Source: Acidobacteriota bacterium
GTDB lineage: Bacteria; Acidobacteriota; Vicinamibacteria; Vicinamibacterales; UBA2999
Length of the DNA: 64,000 nucleotides
NCBI GenBank assembly: GCA_016184455.1
Contig: JACPCS010000110.1
Location: 25,951 to 89,950, forward strand
Direction of reading: 5' to 3'
In this document: piece by piece, positions 56,791 through 64,000 of the stretch
Position numbering within the stretch: position 1 is the first letter of the stretch
Layout of the letters: every line of letters begins with the position of its first letter
Translations under genes and position numbers: made by a program
Notes under the pieces: model-generated
The model's database searches: none
What the model was told of the DNA's origin: nothing
The model's input: only the letters and a program-made list of their open reading frames with translations

Positions 56791-57545
56791 CACGGATCGC
56801 CGCTCTGCTGCTGGTGCTGGCAGCGACGCCGGCATCGGCACAGACCTCCAGCGTCGACTTCCTGTCGCGCTTCGACGTTCAGCTCGCCATGGAGCATCTG
56901 GCCGAGGGCGATCCCCGCTTCGTCTGGGACGGCCGCTTTGGCGGGGAGCTCGACTTCATCGACTACGGTCGAGGGCGGGCGACGTTCACGGCCGAGTACG
57001 AGGTGCTCCTGGGAGAGCAGTTCCGGGTCTTCGATCCGAACCAGGGCAATTACACGCTGGCGGCGTCGGCGTCGGTGCGGCTGCGGCGCGTCGAGGTTGC
57101 CGGCGTCTTTCACCACGTGTCGCGCCATCTGAGCGATCGACCAAAGCGGCAGGCGATCGACTGGAACATGGCGGGCGCCCGGGTGCGGGGCACGTTCACC
57201 CGTGGGCGAACCACGATCGAGCCGCGGGTCGATGTGCGCGGCGTGGTGCAACGCTCGTTCGTCGACTACCAATGGGAGCTCAACGCGGCGACGCGGGCGC
57301 GCGTGCGCGTGGCGGCGCGCGCGGCGGTCGTGGCGGCGGGCGGCGTGCGCGTGCTGGGCGTCGACCTCTCGCGCGATCGGGGCACTCAGTACGGCGCGCG
57401 CGGGGAAGGCGGCATCCGGCTGGAAGGCACGGCGGCCGCCGTCGAGCTGTTCGTGGCCGCGGAGCGGCGGATCGACCCGTACCAGCTCGAATTCACGACC
57501 GGGTCGTGGGTGACCGTCGGGTTCCGGGTGGTCAGCATGCCATAA
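56787..57545 (+). CDS. Probable outer-membrane beta-barrel protein
   Basis: 252 residues from GTG 56787, overlapping the lpxD stop by four bases. Signal peptide VTRIAALLLVLAATPASAQT; the mature part is made of amphipathic strands (RFVWDGRFGGELDFIDYG, RATFTAEYEVLLGEQFRVF, YTLAASASVRLRRVEVAGVFHHVSRHL, IRLEGTAAAVELFVAAERR) and ends SWVTVGFRVVSMP. No family recognised. Its coupling to lpxD suggests an outer-membrane assembly or lipid A link, by position only. Confidence 0.65.
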   Translation: MTRIAALLLVLAATPASAQTSSVDFLSRFDVQLAMEHLAEGDPRFVWDGRFGGELDFIDYGRGRATFTAEYEVLLGEQFRVFDPNQGNYTLAASASVRLRRVEVAGVFHHVSRHLSDRPKRQAIDWNMAGARVRGTFTRGRTTIEPRVDVRGVVQRSFVDYQWELNAATRARVRVAARAAVVAAGGVRVLGVDLSRDRGTQYGARGEGGIRLEGTAAAVELFVAAERRIDPYQLEFTTGSWVTVGFRVVSMP

Positions 57546-57580
57546 TCAGCGCATATGCGTCCTCTTCTCCGCATCGCGCT

Positions 57581-57639
57581 GGACCGCTATGCGACTCGTT
57601 GGGCGAGCTTTGCACGATTGCTGACTCGCATAGCGGTCC
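57581..57639. repeat. Perfect 14-bp inverted repeat in the leader of the M16 gene
   Basis: GGACCGCTATGCGA (57581-57594) and its complement (57626-57639), 31-base loop; the pairing extends to 18 bases with one mismatch. A second small hairpin GCGC-GAA-GCGC follows near 57646. It lies between the barrel gene and the M16 peptidase and was taken as non-coding leader. Confidence 0.6.
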
Positions 57640-57704
57640 CAGTCGCGCGAAGCGCGCCAAGAGACTCTGCCCACCAGCCAAGGGCTCTCACCTCACCGGC
57701 ACTG

Positions 57705-59060
57705 TTGAAGGGCTGTCACGGGAAGAGCCCGTGGCTGGTGCTGGCGGCGTGCGTCGTGGCGGCGGTGGCGCTGACGCCCGTCCAGGCCGCGGTCCGGCCT
57801 CCCAAGCTCCAGTATCAGATGACGACGCTGCCGAACGGGCTGCGCGTGATCCTGTCGGAAGATCATTCGACGCCGATCGTGCACGTGGCCGTGTGGTACC
57901 ACGTCGGGTCGAAGAACGAGCGTCCCGGCCGGACCGGCTTCGCGCATCTGTTCGAGCACATGATGTTCAAGGGCTCGAAGAACGTCGAGCCCGACGCGCA
58001 CACCTCCATCGTCTCGAGCGTTGGCGGACGCAGCAACGCATATACGACCGAGGACGTGACGGTGTTCTGGCAGACGCTGCCGGCGCAGTATCTGCCGCTG
58101 GCGCTCTGGCTCGAGGCCGACCGCATGGCGACGCTGCGCGTCGACGACGCGGCGTTCCGGCGCGAGCGCGAGGTCGTCAAGGAAGAGCGCCGCATGCGGA
58201 TCGAGAACCAGCCGTACGGCCGCCTCTCCGAGATCATCTACGACCACGCGTTCACGGTGCATCCGTACAAGCACCCGACGATCGGGAGCATGGCGGATCT
58301 CGAGGCGGCCTCCATCAATGACGTCCGCGACTTCCACGGCACCTACTACGTGCCCGAGAACGCCACGGTCGCCGTGGTCGGCGATTTCGACGCCGCCCAG
58401 GCGCTGCAGCTCGCCACGCAGTACTTCGGCCGGGTCCCGAAGGCGGCGCGCCGGGTGCCGCGCGACATCCCGAAGGAGCCGCCGCAGCCCCGCGAGAAGC
58501 GGGGCGTCGTCGAGGAGGCATGGCCGCTGCCCGCGGTGGTGGTCGCGTACCACATCACCTACGACGGCCATCCCGATTCGTATCCGCTGCACATCACGTC
58601 GAAGATCCTGTCGGATGGCCAGAGCGCGCGGATTTCGAGGGAGCTCATCTACAACAAGCGTCTCTGTCTGAGCGCCTTCGGCAGCGGCAACCTGATCGAG
58701 CACCCGAATCTCTTCTTTGCGGTCTGCATCGTGCAGCCGGGACAGACACCGGAGGCGGCGGAGAAGGCGCTCATCGCCGAGTTCGAGAAGCTGAAGACCG
58801 AGGGCGTCACGGCGCACGAGCTGCAGCGGGCCCAGAACCAGTTCGCGCGCGACTACATCCTCAGCCGCGAGACGGACGAGGACAAGGCGATGCACCTGGC
58901 GCACGCGGCGGTGATCCACAACGACATCACGACCGCCGACGGCGAGTTCGACATCTTCATGAACACCACCGTCGCCGACGTGCAGCGGGTCGCGCGCACC
59001 TACTTCAACGAGTCGAGTCGGCTCGTCCTCCACGTGCTGCCGAAGGGAGGCTCGCGATGA
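57705..59060 (+). CDS. M16 zinc peptidase (active subunit)
   Basis: 451 residues from TTG 57705. An ATG at 57555 is in frame, but those 50 codons cover a strong inverted repeat and read as no known sequence, whereas TTG gives a proper signal peptide (WLVLAACVVAAVALTPVQA). The inverted zinc motif HLFEHMMF (HxxEH) is followed by the third ligand in REREVVKEERRMR. Second domain from about residue 215 (VVVAYHITYDGHPDSYPLHI). Periplasmic; pairs with the next gene. Confidence 0.9.
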   Translation: MKGCHGKSPWLVLAACVVAAVALTPVQAAVRPPKLQYQMTTLPNGLRVILSEDHSTPIVHVAVWYHVGSKNERPGRTGFAHLFEHMMFKGSKNVEPDAHTSIVSSVGGRSNAYTTEDVTVFWQTLPAQYLPLALWLEADRMATLRVDDAAFRREREVVKEERRMRIENQPYGRLSEIIYDHAFTVHPYKHPTIGSMADLEAASINDVRDFHGTYYVPENATVAVVGDFDAAQALQLATQYFGRVPKAARRVPRDIPKEPPQPREKRGVVEEAWPLPAVVVAYHITYDGHPDSYPLHITSKILSDGQSARISRELIYNKRLCLSAFGSGNLIEHPNLFFAVCIVQPGQTPEAAEKALIAEFEKLKTEGVTAHELQRAQNQFARDYILSRETDEDKAMHLAHAAVIHNDITTADGEFDIFMNTTVADVQRVARTYFNESSRLVLHVLPKGGSR

Positions 59061-61369
59061 GCGACTCCCAACGGCCAACTCCCAACTCCCAACGGTCCAA
59101 TTCCCAAGTCCTGAGTGCTTGGCGTCTTTGGAAGTTGGGCGTTGGCGTCTTGGGAGTTGTGTTGTGCGCGAGCGTCGCGAGCGCGCAGCTCGAGCGCACG
59201 GGCGACGGCCGTTTCCTCTTCTGGCCGTCCGAGCCGCCGCCGCGCCCGCTGGCGGCGCGCGAGGTCAAGTTCCCGCCGTACCAGATGCGCACGCTGCGCA
59301 ACGGCCTGCAGGTGATCGCGGTGCTGCATCATGAGCAGCCGGCGGTGAGCATGCGGCTGCTGGTCCGCGCCGGATCGGTGCAGGATCCATCCGGCAGGAT
59401 GGGCGTGGCGAGCCTCGTCGCGTCACTCCTCGATCAGGGGACGCAGACGAAGAGCGCGCAGGAGATCGCCGACCATATCGACTTCATCGGAGGCGCCCTC
59501 GCGACCGGATCCGGCTCCGACCTGAGCTACGTCAACGTCGTCGTGATGAAAGACTCCTTCGACGTCGGGATGAACCTGCTCGTCGACGTGGCCCGGCACC
59601 CGGCGTTCGCGGCCGAGGAGATCGACCGGCAGAAGCAGCAGGCGATCTCGAGCCTGCAGGTCAGCAGCAACGATCCCGACTATGTGGCCAGCGTGCTGCT
59701 CGAGCGGCTCGTCTACGGGTTCCACCCGTACGGACTGCCGAACAGCGGGACGCCAGAGACGCTCGCGTCGATTACGCGCGCCGATCTCCAGCAGTTCCAC
59801 CGGCGCTACTTCGTGCCGAACAACATGATCCTCGCGATCGTGGGCGACGTCACCAGCGAGGAGGGGTTCGCCGCCGCCGAGCGGGCGTTCGGCGACTGGC
59901 CCCGTGCCGAGGTGCTGCCGGTCACGTCCGTCGATCCGCCGCCGCCGACGCGCCGCGTCGTGGTCATCGACAAGCCCGACGCCGTGCAGACCGAGATCCG
60001 TGTGGGGCAGCTCGCGATTCCGCGCAAGCACGACGACTACATGGCGTTCGACCTCGCGGTGAAGATCCTGGGCGGCGAGGGGGCCAACCGGCTGCACCGC
60101 GTCCTTCGATCGGAGCGCGGCCTCACCTACGGCGCGCAGGCCGACACCGAGGCGCGCAAGCAGGCGGGGCACGTCGTCGCCGAGACCGATACCCGGACCG
60201 AAACGACCGGCGAGGCGCTGCGGCTGATGGTCGACGAGTTCGCGCGCCTGCAGCGCGATCGCGTCTCGCAGAGCGAGCTGTCCGACGCCCAGGCGTACCT
60301 CGCGGGGAGCTTCCCCCTGACGATTGAAACGCCCGGCGACATCGCCGCGCAGGTACTGAACGTCGTCTTTTACGAGCTGCCGGTCGAGGAGATCGGCACG
60401 TTCCGCGAGCGCGTGCAGGCGGTGCGGCCCGACGACATCCAGCGCGTCGCGCGGCAGTACGTACGGCCCGACCGGCTGTCGATCGTGCTCGTCGGCAACG
60501 CATCGGCGTTCGTGCCGCAGCTGCAGCGCGTCGGCTTCACCGAGCTCGAAGTCATCCCGATCGATCAGCTCGACCTGATGGCGGCGACGCTGAAGCGGGA
60601 AGGACAGCGCGCACGGTCGTTCGACTCGTTCGGGACGTTCGGATCGTTCGGGTCGTTCCTGTCCCGGCACACCGCGTACACGCCGCAGCAGGTGAATCCC
60701 AGGAGCGATGACCCGAAGGCGCTCCTGCACCAGATCATAGAAGCCAAGGGCGGCCTCGACGCCCTCAAGCGCATCCGGACCGTCGTCGCCGACGAGGACC
60801 GCACCATCGTCACGCCGAACGGCCGCACGCCGCTGCCGACCAAGACCTCTGTGATCTACCCGGACAAGTTCCGAGTGGACAGCCTGCTGGCAGGGCAGCA
60901 GATTGTGCACACGTATAACAGCGGCGCCGCGTGGGTGAAGGACCTGAGCGGCGTCTCGGCCGCACCGCCGGGCATGCGCGACGATTTCGCCGCCACCGCC
61001 CGCCGCGACACCTATCCGATGCTGATCGCCGCGGCCGAAGGGCGTCTGGCGCTGCGGCTCTTGCCCGAGGAAGGCCGGGACGGACAGGTGCTGAAGGTGC
61101 TCGAGGTGAGCGGCACCGACTTCCCGCCCGTGCGGCTCTACATCGACCGCGACGCCCGCATCGCGCGCCAGAACTACACCGCCCTGGGCCCCGACGGCCT
61201 GCCGATGAAGATCGAAGAAGTGTTCTCCGACTATCGCTCCGTCGACAACGTGTCGGTGCCGTTCAAGGCATCGGTCCTCTCGAACGGCCGCTTGATCATC
61301 GAGCGCGCGATCACGTCCGTCACCTTCAATACCCGCATCGACGAAAAGCTCTTCGACCAGCCGCTCTGA
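59057..61369 (+). CDS. M16 family inactive partner with C-terminal LolA-like domain
   Basis: 770 residues; ATG 59057 overlaps the preceding stop (ATGA). N-terminal 25 residues, including the start of the signal peptide, come from a word-repeat hairpin; the hydrophobic part is LGVGVLGVVLCASVASAQ. Two M16 domains (about 65-500): the position of HxxEH reads ASLVASLLDQGT, so zinc binding is lost, while the second domain keeps SERGLTYGAQADTE (R/Y pair). A linker FDSFGTFGSFGSF is encoded by TCGTTCGGGACG repeats. The C-terminal 220 residues (GGLDALKRIRTVVADEDRTI, SDYRSVDNVSVPFKASVLSN) resemble outer-membrane lipoprotein-sorting folds. Confidence 0.87.
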   Translation: MSDSQRPTPNSQRSNSQVLSAWRLWKLGVGVLGVVLCASVASAQLERTGDGRFLFWPSEPPPRPLAAREVKFPPYQMRTLRNGLQVIAVLHHEQPAVSMRLLVRAGSVQDPSGRMGVASLVASLLDQGTQTKSAQEIADHIDFIGGALATGSGSDLSYVNVVVMKDSFDVGMNLLVDVARHPAFAAEEIDRQKQQAISSLQVSSNDPDYVASVLLERLVYGFHPYGLPNSGTPETLASITRADLQQFHRRYFVPNNMILAIVGDVTSEEGFAAAERAFGDWPRAEVLPVTSVDPPPPTRRVVVIDKPDAVQTEIRVGQLAIPRKHDDYMAFDLAVKILGGEGANRLHRVLRSERGLTYGAQADTEARKQAGHVVAETDTRTETTGEALRLMVDEFARLQRDRVSQSELSDAQAYLAGSFPLTIETPGDIAAQVLNVVFYELPVEEIGTFRERVQAVRPDDIQRVARQYVRPDRLSIVLVGNASAFVPQLQRVGFTELEVIPIDQLDLMAATLKREGQRARSFDSFGTFGSFGSFLSRHTAYTPQQVNPRSDDPKALLHQIIEAKGGLDALKRIRTVVADEDRTIVTPNGRTPLPTKTSVIYPDKFRVDSLLAGQQIVHTYNSGAAWVKDLSGVSAAPPGMRDDFAATARRDTYPMLIAAAEGRLALRLLPEEGRDGQVLKVLEVSGTDFPPVRLYIDRDARIARQNYTALGPDGLPMKIEEVFSDYRSVDNVSVPFKASVLSNGRLIIERAITSVTFNTRIDEKLFDQPL
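59064..59164. repeat. Word-repeat hairpin over the start of the second M16 gene
   Basis: Left side 59064-59111 (variants of CTCCCAACGG, CCAACTCCCA) and right side 59120-59164 (TTGGAAGTTGGGCGTTGGCG and on) can pair over about 40 bases. It begins seven bases after the ATG and encodes the first 35 codons, unlike the other hairpins that end before the start. Same word as the amrA hairpin. Confidence 0.7.
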
Positions 61370-61376
61370 CGCCCGC

Positions 61377-62531
61377 ATGAGAGTCATGATCTCGTGCGGG
61401 GAGGCGTCCGGCGACCTGTACGCCGGCGCCCTCGCCGCGGCGCTGCGCGCGCGTGCACCAGGCGTCGAGATCGTCGGATGTGGCGGCCGCCGGCTCCAGG
61501 CGGCCGGCGCGTCGCTCGTGGGCGACTTCACCGGCCTCACGGTGACCGGCCTCACCGAGGCGGTGCGCGTGCTGCCACGCTCGTACGCGATGTACCGGCG
61601 GCTCGTGGGCGCCGCCCGGGCGCGCCGGCCGGACGTCTTCGTCGCGATCGACTTCCCGGATTTCAACTTCCGCGTCATGGCGGCGCTGCGGCGCCTCGGC
61701 GTTCCCGTCGTCTACTACGTGAGCCCGCAGCTCTGGGCGTGGCGGCCCGGGCGTCTCGAGACGATGAAGCGCGTCGTCGATCGAGTGCTGGTGATCTTTC
61801 CGTTCGAAGCGGCCATCTACGAGCGCGCCGGGATTCCGGTGCAGTTCGTCGGCCATCCGCTCGTCGACCTCGCGCGCCCCTCTCAGCCGCGTGCCGCTTT
61901 CCTCGGCGGCCAGGGGTTGCAGCCCGACGCGCCGACGGTGGCGCTGCTGCCGGGGAGCCGTCCGAACGAGCTGCGCCGGATCGCACCGGCGATCGCGGCC
62001 GCAATGCCGAAGATCCGCGCCGCCGTGCCTCCTGTGCAGTTCGTCGTCGCGCGAGCGCCACACCTGCCCGACGCGCTGTTTGATCCGTTTGGAGAGCCTG
62101 ATGGGCGCCGCGCCGCGATTGTCGAGCACGCGACCGACGACGTGCTGGCGGCCTCGGATGTCGTGATCACCGCCTCGGGTACCGCCACGGTTCAGACGGC
62201 GCTGCACGGACGGCCCATGGTGGTCGTCTACCGGGTGTCTCCGCTGTCGTACAGGCTCGGAAAGCCCTTTCTGAAAGTGGACACGTACGCCATGCCGAAC
62301 CTGGTGGCCGGGCGCCGCATCGTCCCCGAACTGATACAGGACGACTGCACTCCCGACCGAATCGCGTCGGAGGCGATTGCGCTCCTCACCGATGCGGATC
62401 GCCACGCGCGCATGCGCGACGCGCTTGCGACCGTGCGTGCGCAGCTCGGGTCGGGTGGCGCCAGCGCGCGGGCGGCGTACGCCATACTCGAGGTCGCCGC
62501 GCGCGCCTCTGGCGGCGCGACTTCTGCATAG
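61377..62531 (+). CDS. lpxB: Lipid-A-disaccharide synthase
   Basis: 384 residues; GT19 glycosyltransferase joining UDP-2,3-diacylglucosamine and lipid X at the inner membrane. MRVMISCGEASGDLYAGALA, VAIDFPDFNFRVM, YYVSPQLWAWRPGR, VIFPFEAAIYERAGIPVQFVGHPLVD, VALLPGSRPNELRRIAP, ASDVVITASGTATVQTALHGRPMVVVYRVS and YAMPNLVAGRRIVPELIQDD are diagnostic. With lpxD it shows that this is a lipid A-making diderm. Confidence 0.96.
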   Translation: MRVMISCGEASGDLYAGALAAALRARAPGVEIVGCGGRRLQAAGASLVGDFTGLTVTGLTEAVRVLPRSYAMYRRLVGAARARRPDVFVAIDFPDFNFRVMAALRRLGVPVVYYVSPQLWAWRPGRLETMKRVVDRVLVIFPFEAAIYERAGIPVQFVGHPLVDLARPSQPRAAFLGGQGLQPDAPTVALLPGSRPNELRRIAPAIAAAMPKIRAAVPPVQFVVARAPHLPDALFDPFGEPDGRRAAIVEHATDDVLAASDVVITASGTATVQTALHGRPMVVVYRVSPLSYRLGKPFLKVDTYAMPNLVAGRRIVPELIQDDCTPDRIASEAIALLTDADRHARMRDALATVRAQLGSGGASARAAYAILEVAARASGGATSA

Positions 62532-62545
62532 AGGCAAGCCCGGCC

Positions 62546-63058
62546 ATGCCACACTGTCGCCTCGTAGTTGCGCTTGCAGTGCTCCTCTGTGTCGCGGTCG
62601 TCTCCCCGGCCTCCGCGACGGTGCTCCTTCCGGCCGATTTCGAGACCGTCGTGTCCGAATCGGTCCTCATCGTCTACGGACGCGTCGTCGACGTCCGGTC
62701 GGCGGTGAGCGCGCCGCCGCGCGGCATCGAGACGTTCGTCACGGTTGCCGTCGTCGACGCGCTCAAGGGGAGTCCTGGTCCGCGCGTGATGTTCCGCGTG
62801 CCGAACGGGCAGGTGGGCCGGTACCGCCGTGTGCTCGTCGGTGCGCCGGAATTCGAGGAGGGCGACGAGGTCGTGGTGTTCCTCGACGGACGGCCGCCGG
62901 CGGTCCCCGCGCTCTTCGGCCTCAATCAGGGGGTCTACCGAGTGGCGCGGCATCAGGGCGCGCCGACAGTCGTGATGCGCGAAGGCGCCGCGCGCGGGCC
63001 GCTGGCGCTCACGGCGTTCGCCCGCGAGATCGACAGTATCCTGGAGCGCCGGCGATGA
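62546..63058 (+). CDS. Secreted protein of unknown function
   Basis: 170 residues with a signal peptide (LVVALAVLLCVAVVSPASA). The body is beta-rich: LIVYGRVVDVRSAVSAPPRG, TFVTVAVVDALKGSPGPRVMFRVPNG and FEEGDEVVVFLDGRPPAVPALFGLNQGVYRV. The 'GRVVDV...TxVxVxVxxxLKG...F...G' pattern is found in many exported OB-like proteins of unknown role, often next to metalloproteases. Its stop overlaps the matrixin start (ATGA), so the two are coupled. Confidence 0.7.
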   Translation: MPHCRLVVALAVLLCVAVVSPASATVLLPADFETVVSESVLIVYGRVVDVRSAVSAPPRGIETFVTVAVVDALKGSPGPRVMFRVPNGQVGRYRRVLVGAPEFEEGDEVVVFLDGRPPAVPALFGLNQGVYRVARHQGAPTVVMREGAARGPLALTAFAREIDSILERRR

Positions 63059-64000
63059 AGGTCGCGACGCTCGTCCTCGTGGCGGGCCTGACGATCGTCC
63101 AGCCGGCACACGCGTACCTCCACTTCACGGTGATGCGCGCGGGCCAGTCGATCACGCTCACGTGGCAGCGGACGCCGGTCCGCTGGTTTGCGAAGGACCG
63201 CGGCACCGGCGGCGTCTCGGCATCCGACTTCCAGGCGGCCATGGCGCGCGCGTTTGCGACCTGGGAGGCCGTGCCAACCGCATCGATCGCCTTTCAGTTC
63301 GTCGGCTTCACCGGTGCGGAGCCGTTCGACGACGACGGGATTTCGGTGCTCGGGTTCCAGGACCAGCCCGGGATGGATCGTGTGCTCGGCGCAACCGGTT
63401 TCCTGATCGACACATTCACGGGCGAGATCGTCGAGGCCGACATCTTCTTCAACTCCGCCCAGCCGTGGTCGACGGCGCCGTCCGGCGACGGGGCCGCATT
63501 CGACCTGGAGTCGGTGGCGGTCCATGAGATCGGCCATTTGCTCGGCCTCGGACATTCCGCGCTCGGTGAAACCGAGCCGCGGCCCGACGGCGGCCGCCGC
63601 GTGCTCGCCTCCGGCTCCGTGATGTTTCCCATCTCGCTTGGCCGCGGCGTCACCCACGATCGCGAGCTGCAGCCGGATGACATCGCCGGCGTGTCGGACC
63701 TCTATCCGGACGGCAACTTCCGTCGTGAGACGGCCGTCGCGCGGGGACGCGTGACACGCAGCGGCACCGGCGTGCTTGGCGCGCACGTCACCGCGTTCAA
63801 TCCCGAAACGGGCCGCCTCGTGGCCGGTTTCACGCTGAATCGCGACGGTGAGTTTCAGATCGCAGGGCTGGAGCCAGGTCCTCACGTCATTCGCGTGGAA
63901 CCGCTCGACGACGCCGACACGGAGAGCTTCTTCAGCCGCCGCGACCCGATCGATGTCAGCTTCGTGCCGACATTTCACCCGCGCCTGTTCATCGCGCCCG
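63055..64000 (+). CDS. Matrixin-type (M10) zinc metalloprotease, 3' end outside window
   Basis: At least 315 residues; no stop before the window edge. Signal peptide VATLVLVAGLTIVQPAHAY. Catalytic domain: AFATWEAVPTASIAFQFVGF, VEADIFFNSAQPWS, zinc motif VAVHEIGHLLGLGHS (HExxHxxGxxH) and the Met-turn SVMFPI, followed by LQPDDIAGVSDLYP, the usual end of matrixin domains. After it comes a carboxypeptidase-regulatory/FN3-like segment (ARGRVTRSGTGVLGAHVTAF). An exported protease, co-translated with the preceding secreted protein. Confidence 0.9.
   Translation, partial: MKVATLVLVAGLTIVQPAHAYLHFTVMRAGQSITLTWQRTPVRWFAKDRGTGGVSASDFQAAMARAFATWEAVPTASIAFQFVGFTGAEPFDDDGISVLGFQDQPGMDRVLGATGFLIDTFTGEIVEADIFFNSAQPWSTAPSGDGAAFDLESVAVHEIGHLLGLGHSALGETEPRPDGGRRVLASGSVMFPISLGRGVTHDRELQPDDIAGVSDLYPDGNFRRETAVARGRVTRSGTGVLGAHVTAFNPETGRLVAGFTLNRDGEFQIAGLEPGPHVIRVEPLDDADTESFFSRRDPIDVSFVPTFHPRLFIAP

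Overview
This is a GC-rich, gene-dense bacterial chromosome segment. The features that suggest an origin are a TonB-dependent receptor with an N-terminal carboxypeptidase-regulatory-like domain, lipid A genes (lpxD, lpxB), beta-barrel outer-membrane proteins, M16 peptidase pairs, Ser/Thr kinase with PP2C, HD-GYP signalling and many secreted proteins of unknown role. Together these point to a diderm of the Acidobacteriota, most likely the Vicinamibacteria. This is an inference from gene content and style; no 16S gene is present.

Layout. 1-3.8 kb: broken TonB receptor and a secreted lectin-like protein. 3.8-11.2 kb: acyl-CoA enzymes, a degenerate histidine phosphatase, BON and GAF proteins, a lytic transglycosylase, a methyltransferase and an outer-membrane barrel. 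11.2-14.8 kb: two half-ABC exporters that look like an asymmetric heterodimer. 14.9-18 kb: a stress-type cluster (erythromycin-esterase family, phosphoribosyltransferase, glycine-zipper lipoprotein, Hsp20 remnant, 3D-domain protein). 18-26.4 kb, minus strand: tRNA-Val, thrS-infC-rpmI-rplT-pheS-pheT, a coiled-coil protein, zapA, 6S RNA and thiL, i.e. the classic translation operon followed by the classic zapA-ssrS pair. 26.5-30.4 kb: S41-like and EnvC-like proteins (minus), then ruvX-mltG (plus). 30.4-40.1 kb: an FHA-GAF-HD-GYP regulator, facing a long minus-strand operon hsp20-ymdB-xseA-xseB-ispA-tlyA-nadK-PP2C-STPK. 40.2-42 kb: a chaperone locus in which dnaK and groEL are reduced to remnants while hsp20 and groES are intact. 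42-50.6 kb: secreted SurE, gatCA, AmmeMemoRadiSam proteins B and A, a GDSL lipoprotein, a membrane hydrolase, endonuclease IV and a secreted 5'-nucleotidase. 50.7-55.6 kb: an ECF sigma factor with a fused zinc-finger, half of a protein disulfide oxidoreductase, an outer-membrane protein, a beta-propeller protein and a phospholipase-C-like protein. 55.7-64 kb: lpxD, an outer-membrane protein, an M16 pair, lpxB, and two secreted proteins, the last a matrixin open at the window edge.

Three patterns run across the window. First, at least six genes (TonB receptor, erythromycin esterase, one hsp20, dnaK, groEL, disulfide oxidoreductase) have lost an internal or N-terminal block while their ends stay recognisable. 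Second, many intergenic gaps hold long imperfect hairpins whose arms are made of a repeated 6-9 base word, different at most loci; most sit directly before, or around, a start codon inside an operon. Third, several genes have a TATNNT -10 hexamer 6-10 bases before the start codon and no Shine-Dalgarno sequence, which suggests leaderless mRNAs. REP-like palindromes form a further dispersed family, one copy of which lies inside the pheT reading frame.
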